Shown here one piece after another: positions 32,795 to 40,959 of a DNA stretch of 64,000 nucleotides (its first letter is position 1; the number at the start of each line of letters is the position of its first letter). The position numbers and the translations under genes are program-made. Below the pieces are notes generated by a model. The model was not told the DNA's origin. It worked only from the letters and a program-made list of their open reading frames with translations, and ran no database searches. Source of the DNA: Prevotella sp. (GTDB lineage: Bacteria; Bacteroidota; Bacteroidia; Bacteroidales; Bacteroidaceae); the NCBI GenBank assembly GCA_017554145.1, contig JAFZIZ010000015.1, positions 310,001 through 374,000 on the forward strand, read 5' to 3'.

Positions 32795-34210
32795 TTACAT
32801 GTTCTTGAGAGCCATGTCTATGAAGAATTCGATAGGATCCTTGTCGGCATCCTTGAACTTCAGGATGAGCTCACCTTCGGTGTCGCTGGTGTCGTAGAGC
32901 TCAGCAGTCTTGATGACTTCGCTAGCACTTTTGGCACCTTCGGCTGCCTGACCGTTAATCATACCAGCCAAACCGGCAATCAGTTCAACGTCACAGAACA
33001 TATAGAAACGACGGCCGCTGACAACGCTCTTGTCGAACTTGGCACTTGCCTCCTTGAAGGCATCAGTTCCTACAGCAATATAGGTGGCACCGTCCTTATA
33101 GCCGAAGTCGACACCTTGATCACCAGGCTTCAGACCCTGCTCTTTTACCAAGTCGGTGATAGCCTGGTCCTTGGTCTTCAGATAAGCTGCAACCTGAGGC
33201 ATAGAGCCCTTAATCTCGCCTACACCGAGTGCGAAGTCACCATCGATAGTCTCGATAATCTTCTTGGCGATATCAACCTGCCCCTCCATACCTGCCTTCT
33301 TGAAGAGGCCCTTCTTATCCAACATCTCAAACAGTTTCTTGCCATTGAAGTTTGCATACATCATGATAGCGCCCTTCGGGAGGAATTTCAGATAGTCACC
33401 ATCGATTTTCCCGCTGATCTCGGAGCTTTCCTTGATATATTTCTTCCATGCGTCAGACTTGGCGATGCACTCGAAAGCTAACTTAGCCTCACCCTTAGAG
33501 GTAGAGAGATCCAGGATGATGCTGAGGTCTTTTAGCTCTGCACCCTCTGGCAGCATACTTTTAGCGTCACCAATTTGTCCCTCAGCAATAGCCATTGGGA
33601 TGAGGGCCTTGATAAAGCCTTTGTTATCTGCGAGCTTGCCAAAGTCGTCGCTCTCTGCCATCGTGCCCTTGGTGTCGTCGTTCTTGAACTTAGCAATGGC
33701 GTCATCGAGTTTCTTGCTTTCTGAAGCAAAGAAGGTGGCATCGTCGAAGACAATAACAGTACCATCGCTCTCCCAATACTGGAAACCGTCTTTCTCCTTA
33801 ACAGCCACTGAACCGGCTTCTTTGCCAACAGTGTTCAGCACCTCTGTGAAGTCACCCTTGTCAAGGATAGAACCTACGATACCCATGTCCTTGCTGTCGG
33901 CAGTTGCAAAGAGAAACAATGGCTCGCTCAAATCAACACCGCCCTTCGTGGGATCATCAACAATTTTCTTAAACAGATCTTTGGTCTCCTGATTCTTGGC
34001 ACCCTGCTCAATGCTCTCCAGCAGTTTCTTCTTAGCCTCGGCATTGTCAGCAATCTTGCCTTTCTCGAGCATCTGCTTCACGTCGATACTGATGACAACG
34101 GCGTTGTCGGGAATGAACTTCGCGCTCTTCTGAGAAGATTTCGAACACGATGAGAGTACGAATACTGCCATCAGCAGCAAGTACAACAGATTGAATTTCC
34201 TTTGTTTCAT
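32795..34210 (-). CDS. DUF4836 family lipoprotein
   Basis: A 471-residue lipoprotein: signal MKQRKFNLLYLLLMAVFVLSSC with Cys22 as lipidation site. The rest matches the DUF4836 family of Bacteroidetes: FIPDNAVVISIDVKQMLEKGKI at the start, then a repeated two-lobe alpha/beta layout. No catalytic motif. First gene of a unit with the FtsX-like permease; together they could form an envelope transport or lipoprotein-handling pair, which is inference. Confidence 0.85.
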   Translation of the reverse strand: MKQRKFNLLYLLLMAVFVLSSCSKSSQKSAKFIPDNAVVISIDVKQMLEKGKIADNAEAKKKLLESIEQGAKNQETKDLFKKIVDDPTKGGVDLSEPLFLFATADSKDMGIVGSILDKGDFTEVLNTVGKEAGSVAVKEKDGFQYWESDGTVIVFDDATFFASESKKLDDAIAKFKNDDTKGTMAESDDFGKLADNKGFIKALIPMAIAEGQIGDAKSMLPEGAELKDLSIILDLSTSKGEAKLAFECIAKSDAWKKYIKESSEISGKIDGDYLKFLPKGAIMMYANFNGKKLFEMLDKKGLFKKAGMEGQVDIAKKIIETIDGDFALGVGEIKGSMPQVAAYLKTKDQAITDLVKEQGLKPGDQGVDFGYKDGATYIAVGTDAFKEASAKFDKSVVSGRRFYMFCDVELIAGLAGMINGQAAEGAKSASEVIKTAELYDTSDTEGELILKFKDADKDPIEFFIDMALKNM

Positions 34211-34257
34211 AAGTTTGTTTTTTGGGTTAAAGTTGGAAAATATTTATAATCATGGCA

Positions 34258-34316
34258 CAAAGATATAAAATAAATCTTAATATATCACACTTTATTATCA
34301 TTTTTTTGTATTTTTG
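34258..34316. promoter_or_regulatory. Divergent promoters for DUF4836 and rsmI
   Basis: TATCTTTG on the minus strand (34258-34265), 48 nt before the lipoprotein ATG, and TATTTTTG on the plus strand (34309-34316), 8 nt before the rsmI ATG. Upstream TTTG elements are poor on both sides. Confidence 0.6.
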
Positions 34317-34324
34317 CATCCGTC

Positions 34325-35002
34325 ATGGGCATTTTGTATATTGTACCCACGCCTGTAGGTAATATGGAGGATATGACGCTCCGTGCCATTCGTGTTCTGA
34401 AAGAGGCTGATTTGGTGTTGGCAGAGGACACGCGGACATCGGGCATCCTGCTGAAACATTTTCAGATTCAGCAGCATCTCCTTTCTCATCATAAGTTCAA
34501 CGAACACGGCACTAGTGCCGCAATCGTGGAACGTCTGCAGGCAGGACAGACGATAGCCCTGATTAGTGATGCGGGTACACCGGGCATCTCCGACCCAGGT
34601 TTCTATTTGGTGCGTGAGGCTGTCCGTGCAGGAATTGAGGTGCAGACGTTGCCTGGAGCAACAGCTTTCGTTCCGGCTTTGGTAAGTAGTGGACTGCCCT
34701 GCGATCGTTTCTGTTTCGAGGGTTTCCTGCCTCAGAAGAAGGGTAGGCAGACGAAGATACAGAGCCTGGCGGAAGAGGAACGTACGATGGTGTTCTATGA
34801 ATCGCCTTACCGCGTACTGAAGACCTTGCAACAGTTTGCCGAGGTGATGGGTAAAGACCGTCAGGTATGTGTGTGCCGTGAAATCAGTAAGGTGCATGAA
34901 GAGAGTGTTCGTGGCACGTTGGAAGAAGTCATCGCCCATTTTACGGAGCATGAACCGCGAGGGGAATTTGTAATCGTCCTTGCGGGGCGAAATAAAGTTT
35001 AA
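34325..35002 (+). CDS. rsmI: 16S rRNA (cytidine-1402 2'-O)-methyltransferase
   Basis: A 225-residue SAM-dependent methyltransferase of the tetrapyrrole-methylase fold. LYIVPTPVGNMEDMTLRAIRVLKEAD, AEDTRTSGILLKHF, ISDAGTPGISDPG and FYESPYRV are diagnostic. It methylates C1402 in the 30S decoding centre. Somewhat short against the E. coli enzyme because it lacks the C-terminal extension, usual in this phylum. Its mRNA leader would be only a few nucleotides. Confidence 0.97.
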   Translation: MGILYIVPTPVGNMEDMTLRAIRVLKEADLVLAEDTRTSGILLKHFQIQQHLLSHHKFNEHGTSAAIVERLQAGQTIALISDAGTPGISDPGFYLVREAVRAGIEVQTLPGATAFVPALVSSGLPCDRFCFEGFLPQKKGRQTKIQSLAEEERTMVFYESPYRVLKTLQQFAEVMGKDRQVCVCREISKVHEESVRGTLEEVIAHFTEHEPRGEFVIVLAGRNKV

Positions 35003-35028
35003 AGTTGATAGTTTAAAGTTTAAAGAGA
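34994..35028. repeat. 7-bp repeats between rsmI and the coiled-coil lipoprotein
   Basis: Units AAAGTTT, AAAGTTG, ATAGTTT, AAAGTTT, AAAGAGA; the array starts within the last codons of rsmI. Nearly the same array, inverted, lies at 62073-62100. Confidence 0.85.
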
Positions 35029-35035
35029 AAAATAA

Positions 35036-35896
35036 ATGAAAGATATGAAAAAGTTATTTATTTTGGCACTCAGTGCCGTAGCATTGGTAGCCTGCAATCA
35101 GCAGCAGGGAGAGAAAGCGGATTTGATGATGCAGCAGCAGGCTGATTCGCTGAACCGCATCATCCAACAGAAAGACAATGAGATCAACGACATGATGGGA
35201 ACACTCAATGAGATAGAAGAAGGTTTCCGTATTATTAATGCTGCTCAAGATCGAGTGACTCTTGCTAAAGCAGGAGAGGGTTCAAACAGAACGGAGCGTA
35301 TCCGTGAGAATATCGCCCAGATCCAGCAACAGATGCAGCAGAACCGTGAGCTCATTAATAAACTGAAGAATCAATTGCGCACAAGTTCTGTAAAGGGGGA
35401 CGAGTTGCGTAAGACGATTGAGAATCTGGTGAAGCAGATGGAGGAGAAAGACAAAGAGATCAACCAGCTGCGTCTGGATCTGAAGTCCAGGGATATCCGT
35501 CTGGCAGAGCTGGGTAACGAGGTAGCTGATCTCACCGTAGAGACTTCTCAGCAGAAAGCAGAGATTTCCCAAAAGGCAGAGACCATTTCTGCTCAGGATA
35601 AGCAGTTAAATACCGCTTGGTTTGTATTTGGAACCAAGAAGGAACTGAAAGAGCAGCATATCATCGAGAACGGAAAGGTGTTGCAGTCAAACTTCAATCG
35701 TGAGTACTTCACGAAGATTGACATCCGTGTCGACAAGGAAATTAAACTGTATTCCCGTTCGGCTCAGTTGTTGACGGCTCATCCTTCTTCCAGTTATGTG
35801 TTGGAGCGTGATGCCAACAAACAGTATGTACTACGTATCACCAATCCCCAGCTGTTCTGGTCTACCAGCAAGTATCTGGTGGTTCTCGTGAAGTAA
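35036..35896 (+). CDS. Coiled-coil lipoprotein of unknown function
   Basis: A 286-residue lipoprotein with lipobox LVAC at about 17-20. Residues about 25-200 are Gln/Glu/Lys-rich with heptad spacing (e.g. IQQQMQQNRELINKLKNQL and VKQMEEKDKEINQLRLDL), a long coiled coil. The last ~90 residues (from WFVFGTKKELKEQ) form a small conserved-looking beta domain. It may span the periplasm as a spacer. Start ATG 35036 or 35045. It follows rsmI across a repeat-filled gap and may share its mRNA. No named family recognised. Confidence 0.72.
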   Translation: MKDMKKLFILALSAVALVACNQQQGEKADLMMQQQADSLNRIIQQKDNEINDMMGTLNEIEEGFRIINAAQDRVTLAKAGEGSNRTERIRENIAQIQQQMQQNRELINKLKNQLRTSSVKGDELRKTIENLVKQMEEKDKEINQLRLDLKSRDIRLAELGNEVADLTVETSQQKAEISQKAETISAQDKQLNTAWFVFGTKKELKEQHIIENGKVLQSNFNREYFTKIDIRVDKEIKLYSRSAQLLTAHPSSSYVLERDANKQYVLRITNPQLFWSTSKYLVVLVK

Positions 35897-35919
35897 TAAA
35901 CGTTATCGATAAAAAAATG

Positions 35920-35953
35920 ACTGGCAGTGTCTTGGACATTGCCAGTTTTTTTT
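35920..35953 (+). terminator. Terminator after the coiled-coil lipoprotein
   Basis: 12-bp stem (35920-35931 with 35935-35946, one G-U), loop TTG, followed by eight T. Confidence 0.88.
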
Positions 35954-36081
35954 ATCATCATAGTACAACTTATAAATCATAACAAATTGGAAGTTTTTAA
36001 GAAAAAAATAATGCGAAGTGGACGAAAAAGACTCTAAAACGTTAAAATCTCGCATAAAAATGTATGTTTTTAAAAATTTTA

Positions 36082-36113
36082 TTTGTCGTTTGCAAAAAAA
36101 TGTTGTATCTTTG
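36082..36113 (+). promoter_or_regulatory. Promoter of the susCD locus
   Basis: TTTG (36082-36085), exactly 20 nt, TATCTTTG (36106-36113). The leader to the ATG at 36241 is about 122 nt; it holds an inverted repeat ATGTAC-AC-GTACAT at 36161-36174. The rest of the 35954-36240 gap shows nothing further. Confidence 0.8.
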
Positions 36114-36240
36114 CAAGGTGTTTTTTTAAAAGCAAGAGAGAAAAGAGACTTTATATAATAATGTACACGTACATCTAATAAATGTATGGTGTTGGCATTA
36201 ATACAATTTTTAATAGTTAATTATAATCAAGAGAGTGTTT

Positions 36241-39200
36241 ATGGAAAAAAGACTAACGTTGTTTTTGGCGTGTCTGTTCCTGAGTCTGGGAATGGCAATC
36301 GCCCAAACTAAAGTTAATGGTACCGTTATCGCTCAGGAGGACAACGAGCCCGTTATCGGCGCTTCAGTCCTCGTAGTAGGTACAAACGTAGGTACCGTAA
36401 CAGATGTAAATGGTCAGTTCTCGTTGACAGTTCCTGCCGGCAAGAACACCTTGCGTATCACTTATGTAGGTATGGAGCCTATCGAGGTTAGTGCTCGTGC
36501 CAATATGCGCATCTTGCTGACCAGCGACCAGAAAGCCTTGGACGAGGTGATTGTGGTTGCATACGGTACAGCCAAGAAAGCATCTTTTACCGGTTCTGCT
36601 GAAAGTGTAAATGCAGAGGATATGGAACTTCGTCCTATCACTTCTGTAACAAAGGCTCTGGAAGGTAATGTATCTGGTGTCCAAGTGACTTCAGCTTCTG
36701 GTCAGCCAGGTTCTTCTCCTTCTATCCGTATCCGTGGTTTCGGTTCTATCAATGCTTCTAACAGTCCGCTGTACGTAGTAGATGGAATTCCTTACGATGG
36801 CAGCCTTGCTACTATCAACCCGTCGGATATTGAGAGCATGACAGTCTTGAAGGATGCTTCTTCTGGTGCTCTGTATGGTGCCCGTGGTGCCAATGGTGTT
36901 GTGATGATCACCACCAAGAAGGGTAAGGAAGGTAAAGTTAACGTTACATGGCGTTCAAATATCGGTTGGTCAAACCGTGCCACCAAACGCTATAGTCATG
37001 TTAGTCAGAAGGATTATGTCCAGTTGACTTACGAGGCTCTGCGTAATGCCGCATGGGATAAGGGTTCTTCTTGGTCTGATGCTGAGGCAGTTGCCCGCCA
37101 ATCATTAGGAAAGACTCTTGGCGGTGAGATGTACAACCCGTTCAAGAACTATACTTGGGATACTATTATCGATCCTACTACTGGTCAGGTTCGTGCTGAT
37201 GCTCAGTCTGCATGGGATGAGGATTGGTTGGATGCAGTTACTCGTAACAACGCTTTCCGCCATGAGCATCAGTTCTCTGCTTCTGGTGGTAATGATAGAA
37301 TCAAGTATGCTTTGTCTCTCGGTTATCTGAATGAGGATGGTATTCTGGAGACTACTGCTTACCAGCGTTATACAGCCCGTGTGAATGTGGATACGAAAAT
37401 CACCGACTGGTTCAAAGCTAATGTAGGTTTGAATGTGGCTCATGCCATTTCTAATTTCAGCGACTATGATGGTTCTTCATACTCTAACGTATGGTATACC
37501 GCTCAGTTTATCAACCCATTGTTCCCTGTATATCTGAAGGATGCAAATGGTCAATCTATCTATAAGAATGGAGAGATTGAGTACGACTGGGGTGAGGCTC
37601 GTGAGGATGGCAGTAAGCGTCCGGGCTCTTTGAGCGACCATAGCTCTCTGGGTATGCTGATGCTCGATCAGACAGAGACGCTTAACGATGTTGCTGGTAT
37701 GCGTGCTGGACTGGTATTTGGTAGTGACAGCGACAACATGGGTTGGGCAAAGGGTCTGAAACTGGCTATTAACTTTGGTTTCGACTATAACACTGCCAAC
37801 AAGTCGAACTATATGAATATGGAGCATGGTAACCAGGCTGCACAGGGTGGTTTGTTGGAAAAGGAAAACGGCCGCACGCAGAGTTACACTTTCAACCAGT
37901 TGCTCACTTGGAACCGTACTTTTGGTAAGCACAATTTCGATGTGCTCTTCGGACACGAGTACTATGCATATAGCTACAAATATCTGGGGGCTACCCGTAC
38001 AGGTTTGATGGCAGGTATTCTGGAGCTTCGTCCAGGTGCTACGCTGAAGGATGCAGACTCTTATTCTTCTAAATATCGTATCAATTCTTGGTTGAGCCGT
38101 TTCAACTACAGCTATGATGATAAGTACTACTTCTCTGCTTCTCTGCGTTCTGATGCTTCTTCTCGTTTCAAGAAGGGCAACCGTACAGGTACGTTCTGGT
38201 CATTAGGTGCCAACTGGCGTATCTCCCAGGAGAACTTCATGAAGGATATCAAGTGGATTGACAACCTGTCGTTCAAGGTAAGCTATGGTGAGCAAGGTAA
38301 CGATGATATTGGTTCGTACTATGCATGGCAAGGTCTTTCCAGCGTTTCTTATCCGAATGCTAACGCTGCTGGTGCTGTGCTCTCTACTTTGGAGAACTCA
38401 GACCTCTCTTGGGAGAAGAACGGTAACTTCAATATCGGTTTGGAGGGTACACTGCTGAATCGTCGCATTCGCTTCAGCGCTGAGTACTATCATCGTAAGA
38501 CGACTGATATGTTGCTGAACTACCCGATGGCTGTATCTACCGGTTTCGGTGGATATGACGCTAACGTAGGTAACATGGTCAACCAAGGCTTCGAGTTCGA
38601 GGTTTCTGGTACTCCTGTTCGCACGAAGGACTTTGAGTGGAATCTGACTTGGATGGGTTCTACCATCAAGAATGAGGTAACCAAGCTGACTGCTGAGTCT
38701 CCTGAGATTCTGACAGGTAGCTATATCATCAAGGAGGGTCTTCCTCTGAATACTTTCTATCTTCGTAAGAGCGCCGGTGTAGATCCTTCAACAGGTAAGG
38801 AACTCTGGTGGGCATACGACAAGGACGAGGATGGCAACATCATCAACGAGCACATCACCTCTAAATACAAAGAAGCAGCTTCATGCCGTTATGAGATGGG
38901 CTCTCGTATCCCAGACCTCTATGGTAGCATTGGTACAGATTTGAACTATAAAGGCATCAGCCTGTCAATCCTGACTACTTACTCTATTGGTGGTAAGGTG
39001 CTGGATGGTCTATACTACAGTGACATGAATATGACTTATCTGAGTGGAACATGGAGCACCAATGCATTGCGCCGTTGGCAGAAGCCTGGTGATATCACCG
39101 ATGTTCCTCGTATGGAAATAAAAGCTGATACCTATGTCACAGATCGTTATCTGATAAACGCTTCTTATTTTGCCATCAAGAATATCACGTTGTCTTATTC

Positions 39201-39384
39201 CCTTCCTTCATCTATCGTAAGACACCTTCGTCTGAACGGTATCAAGGTTTATGGTTCTTTCGACAACGTCGCTCTCTTCAGTCATCTGGACGGTATGGAT
39301 CCGCAGTACAACTTTAGCGGTGGTACCACTTATGCTTATGCACCCAACAAGACTCTTTCATTTGGTGTTGAGGTTAATTTCTAA
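36241..39384 (+). CDS. SusC/RagA-family TonB-dependent outer-membrane transporter
   Basis: A 1047-residue outer-membrane channel. Signal peptide to about residue 22 (GMAIAQ), a carboxypeptidase-regulatory-like domain (about 25-100, VNGTVIAQEDNEPVIGASVLV), a TonB-box region (DEVIVVAYG), the plug with PSIRIRGFGSINASNSPLYVVDGIPYD, then a 22-strand barrel ending FGVEVNF. It imports oligosaccharides or peptides with its SusD lid. ATG 36241 fits the signal peptide; a GTG six bases earlier is less likely. No glycosidase gene follows, so the substrate is open. Confidence 0.97.
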   Translation: MEKRLTLFLACLFLSLGMAIAQTKVNGTVIAQEDNEPVIGASVLVVGTNVGTVTDVNGQFSLTVPAGKNTLRITYVGMEPIEVSARANMRILLTSDQKALDEVIVVAYGTAKKASFTGSAESVNAEDMELRPITSVTKALEGNVSGVQVTSASGQPGSSPSIRIRGFGSINASNSPLYVVDGIPYDGSLATINPSDIESMTVLKDASSGALYGARGANGVVMITTKKGKEGKVNVTWRSNIGWSNRATKRYSHVSQKDYVQLTYEALRNAAWDKGSSWSDAEAVARQSLGKTLGGEMYNPFKNYTWDTIIDPTTGQVRADAQSAWDEDWLDAVTRNNAFRHEHQFSASGGNDRIKYALSLGYLNEDGILETTAYQRYTARVNVDTKITDWFKANVGLNVAHAISNFSDYDGSSYSNVWYTAQFINPLFPVYLKDANGQSIYKNGEIEYDWGEAREDGSKRPGSLSDHSSLGMLMLDQTETLNDVAGMRAGLVFGSDSDNMGWAKGLKLAINFGFDYNTANKSNYMNMEHGNQAAQGGLLEKENGRTQSYTFNQLLTWNRTFGKHNFDVLFGHEYYAYSYKYLGATRTGLMAGILELRPGATLKDADSYSSKYRINSWLSRFNYSYDDKYYFSASLRSDASSRFKKGNRTGTFWSLGANWRISQENFMKDIKWIDNLSFKVSYGEQGNDDIGSYYAWQGLSSVSYPNANAAGAVLSTLENSDLSWEKNGNFNIGLEGTLLNRRIRFSAEYYHRKTTDMLLNYPMAVSTGFGGYDANVGNMVNQGFEFEVSGTPVRTKDFEWNLTWMGSTIKNEVTKLTAESPEILTGSYIIKEGLPLNTFYLRKSAGVDPSTGKELWWAYDKDEDGNIINEHITSKYKEAASCRYEMGSRIPDLYGSIGTDLNYKGISLSILTTYSIGGKVLDGLYYSDMNMTYLSGTWSTNALRRWQKPGDITDVPRMEIKADTYVTDRYLINASYFAIKNITLSYSLPSSIVRHLRLNGIKVYGSFDNVALFSHLDGMDPQYNFSGGTTYAYAPNKTLSFGVEVNF

Positions 39385-39403
39385 TATAAATAAAGGATAA
39401 AAT

Positions 39404-40939
39404 ATGAAAGCAATATATAAATATACACTGTTGAGCCTTCTGGGCGTGGGTATGTTTACCGCTTGTTCAGAAGACCTTCTGGAGACAAGTCCTACGACTG
39501 CTGTTGCCACCAATGAGGTGACACTGACCAGCAGCAAGGCCATTTCAGCCATCGAAGGTATGTACCGACTGCTTTATAGAACTGGTTATACCAGCAGTTG
39601 GGAGTATGAGGAATTTGGCTTGTCAGCCTTCACACTAACCGCTGACCTGATGGGTGAAGACCATATTCAGCAGGCGATGGGTAGCGGATGGTTCTGGTAT
39701 GATTATCTTTATGATGTAAAAGGTGACTATACGGGCAACGCCGGTCGCCCTTATGGTGTATGGAACCTTTTCTATACACTGATTTCCAACGCCAACTATG
39801 TAACGGCTGCAGAAACCACCATGGAAGGTGATGCCTCTGATGTGAAATATATAGTTGGTCAGGCATACGCTATTCGTGCCTTCAGCTATTTCATGCTCGC
39901 ACAGTGGTATGCCCGTACGTTGGTAGGTCATGAGAATGAGCCTTGTGTGCCTATCTATACAGAACCAACTGATAAAACTACTCAGGGTAAGAAGCGTGAG
40001 ACGGTGGCTGAAGTCTATAAACGAATTGATGAAGATATTGTTAAGGCTGAGGAACTGTTGAGTGCTTCTGGAAAAGTACGTTCAAGCAAGTCACATTTCA
40101 GTCTTGCCGTAGCTTACGGATTGCATGCCCGTATTGCTCAGGTAGAAGAGAATTGGAATGCTGCTCTTGACTATGCGACCAAGGCTATTTCCGAGGCTAA
40201 GAAGGAAGATATCGATATCGCCAGTGTTAGCCAGTTCTTAGGTTTGAATAGCGTAGCAGCCCAGAATGTAATGTGGGGCGTAAAGATTATCTCCGACCAG
40301 ACAACTAGTTATGCCAGCTTCTTCACCCACATGGATGCTGATTTAGGTAAATATGGTGCTGATGCCCGTCAGCAGATTACTCGTTCCCTCTATGCCAAAA
40401 TGGGTGACAAGGACGAGCGTCGTGCTTGGTGGAATCCTGAGGATAGCCACAATGATAAAAATGGCTACCAGCAGGAGAAGTTCAAGTTCCTGAACTATCA
40501 GACTTGGGAAGGCGACTATATCTTTATGCGTGTGGAGGAGATGTACCTGATCAAGGCTGAGGCTGAATGTATGCTTGGTCATGATGAAACTGCCCAGCAG
40601 ATACTGACCGCTCTTATCCAAACCCGTGATAAGGATTATGAGTGCACCAGGACAGGTAATCTCTTGGGTACTTTGACCAGTGAGTTTACTGGTTCTCTGC
40701 GTGAAGAGATTATCAACCAGCGTCGTATTGAGCTATGGGGTGAGTTCGGACGTATCTATGACATCCGCCGCCTGCACCAAGGTTTCATGCGTACTGAAGA
40801 CGACGGACATCCCAGTGATGCTATCCTTGAAGACACCGATGATCCTGAGAGTTATAGGTGGGTCATGGTTATTCCACAATCTGAGTTTGACGGAAATGTT
40901 AACATGGATGATGATAAGGACCAGAATCCTTTTGATTAA
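39404..40939 (+). CDS. SusD/RagB-family nutrient-binding lipoprotein
   Basis: A 511-residue outer-membrane lipoprotein with lipobox FTAC at about 18-21. The SusD signature blocks are present: SSKAISAIEGMYRLLY, the TPR segment GQAYAIRAFSYFMLAQWY, MRVEEMYLIKAEAE, and the C-terminal LREEIINQRRIELWGEFGRIYDIRRL. It caps the upstream SusC channel, 19 bp away. Specificity cannot be read from sequence. Confidence 0.97.
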   Translation: MKAIYKYTLLSLLGVGMFTACSEDLLETSPTTAVATNEVTLTSSKAISAIEGMYRLLYRTGYTSSWEYEEFGLSAFTLTADLMGEDHIQQAMGSGWFWYDYLYDVKGDYTGNAGRPYGVWNLFYTLISNANYVTAAETTMEGDASDVKYIVGQAYAIRAFSYFMLAQWYARTLVGHENEPCVPIYTEPTDKTTQGKKRETVAEVYKRIDEDIVKAEELLSASGKVRSSKSHFSLAVAYGLHARIAQVEENWNAALDYATKAISEAKKEDIDIASVSQFLGLNSVAAQNVMWGVKIISDQTTSYASFFTHMDADLGKYGADARQQITRSLYAKMGDKDERRAWWNPEDSHNDKNGYQQEKFKFLNYQTWEGDYIFMRVEEMYLIKAEAECMLGHDETAQQILTALIQTRDKDYECTRTGNLLGTLTSEFTGSLREEIINQRRIELWGEFGRIYDIRRLHQGFMRTEDDGHPSDAILEDTDDPESYRWVMVIPQSEFDGNVNMDDDKDQNPFD

Positions 40940-40959
40940 TAACTAAAAAGTTCACAAAT

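Noticed and set aside
34298-34951. A 217-codon frame on the minus strand opposite rsmI
   Set aside because: rsmI on the plus strand has all family motifs; the reverse frame is low-quality His/Gln/Thr-rich sequence.
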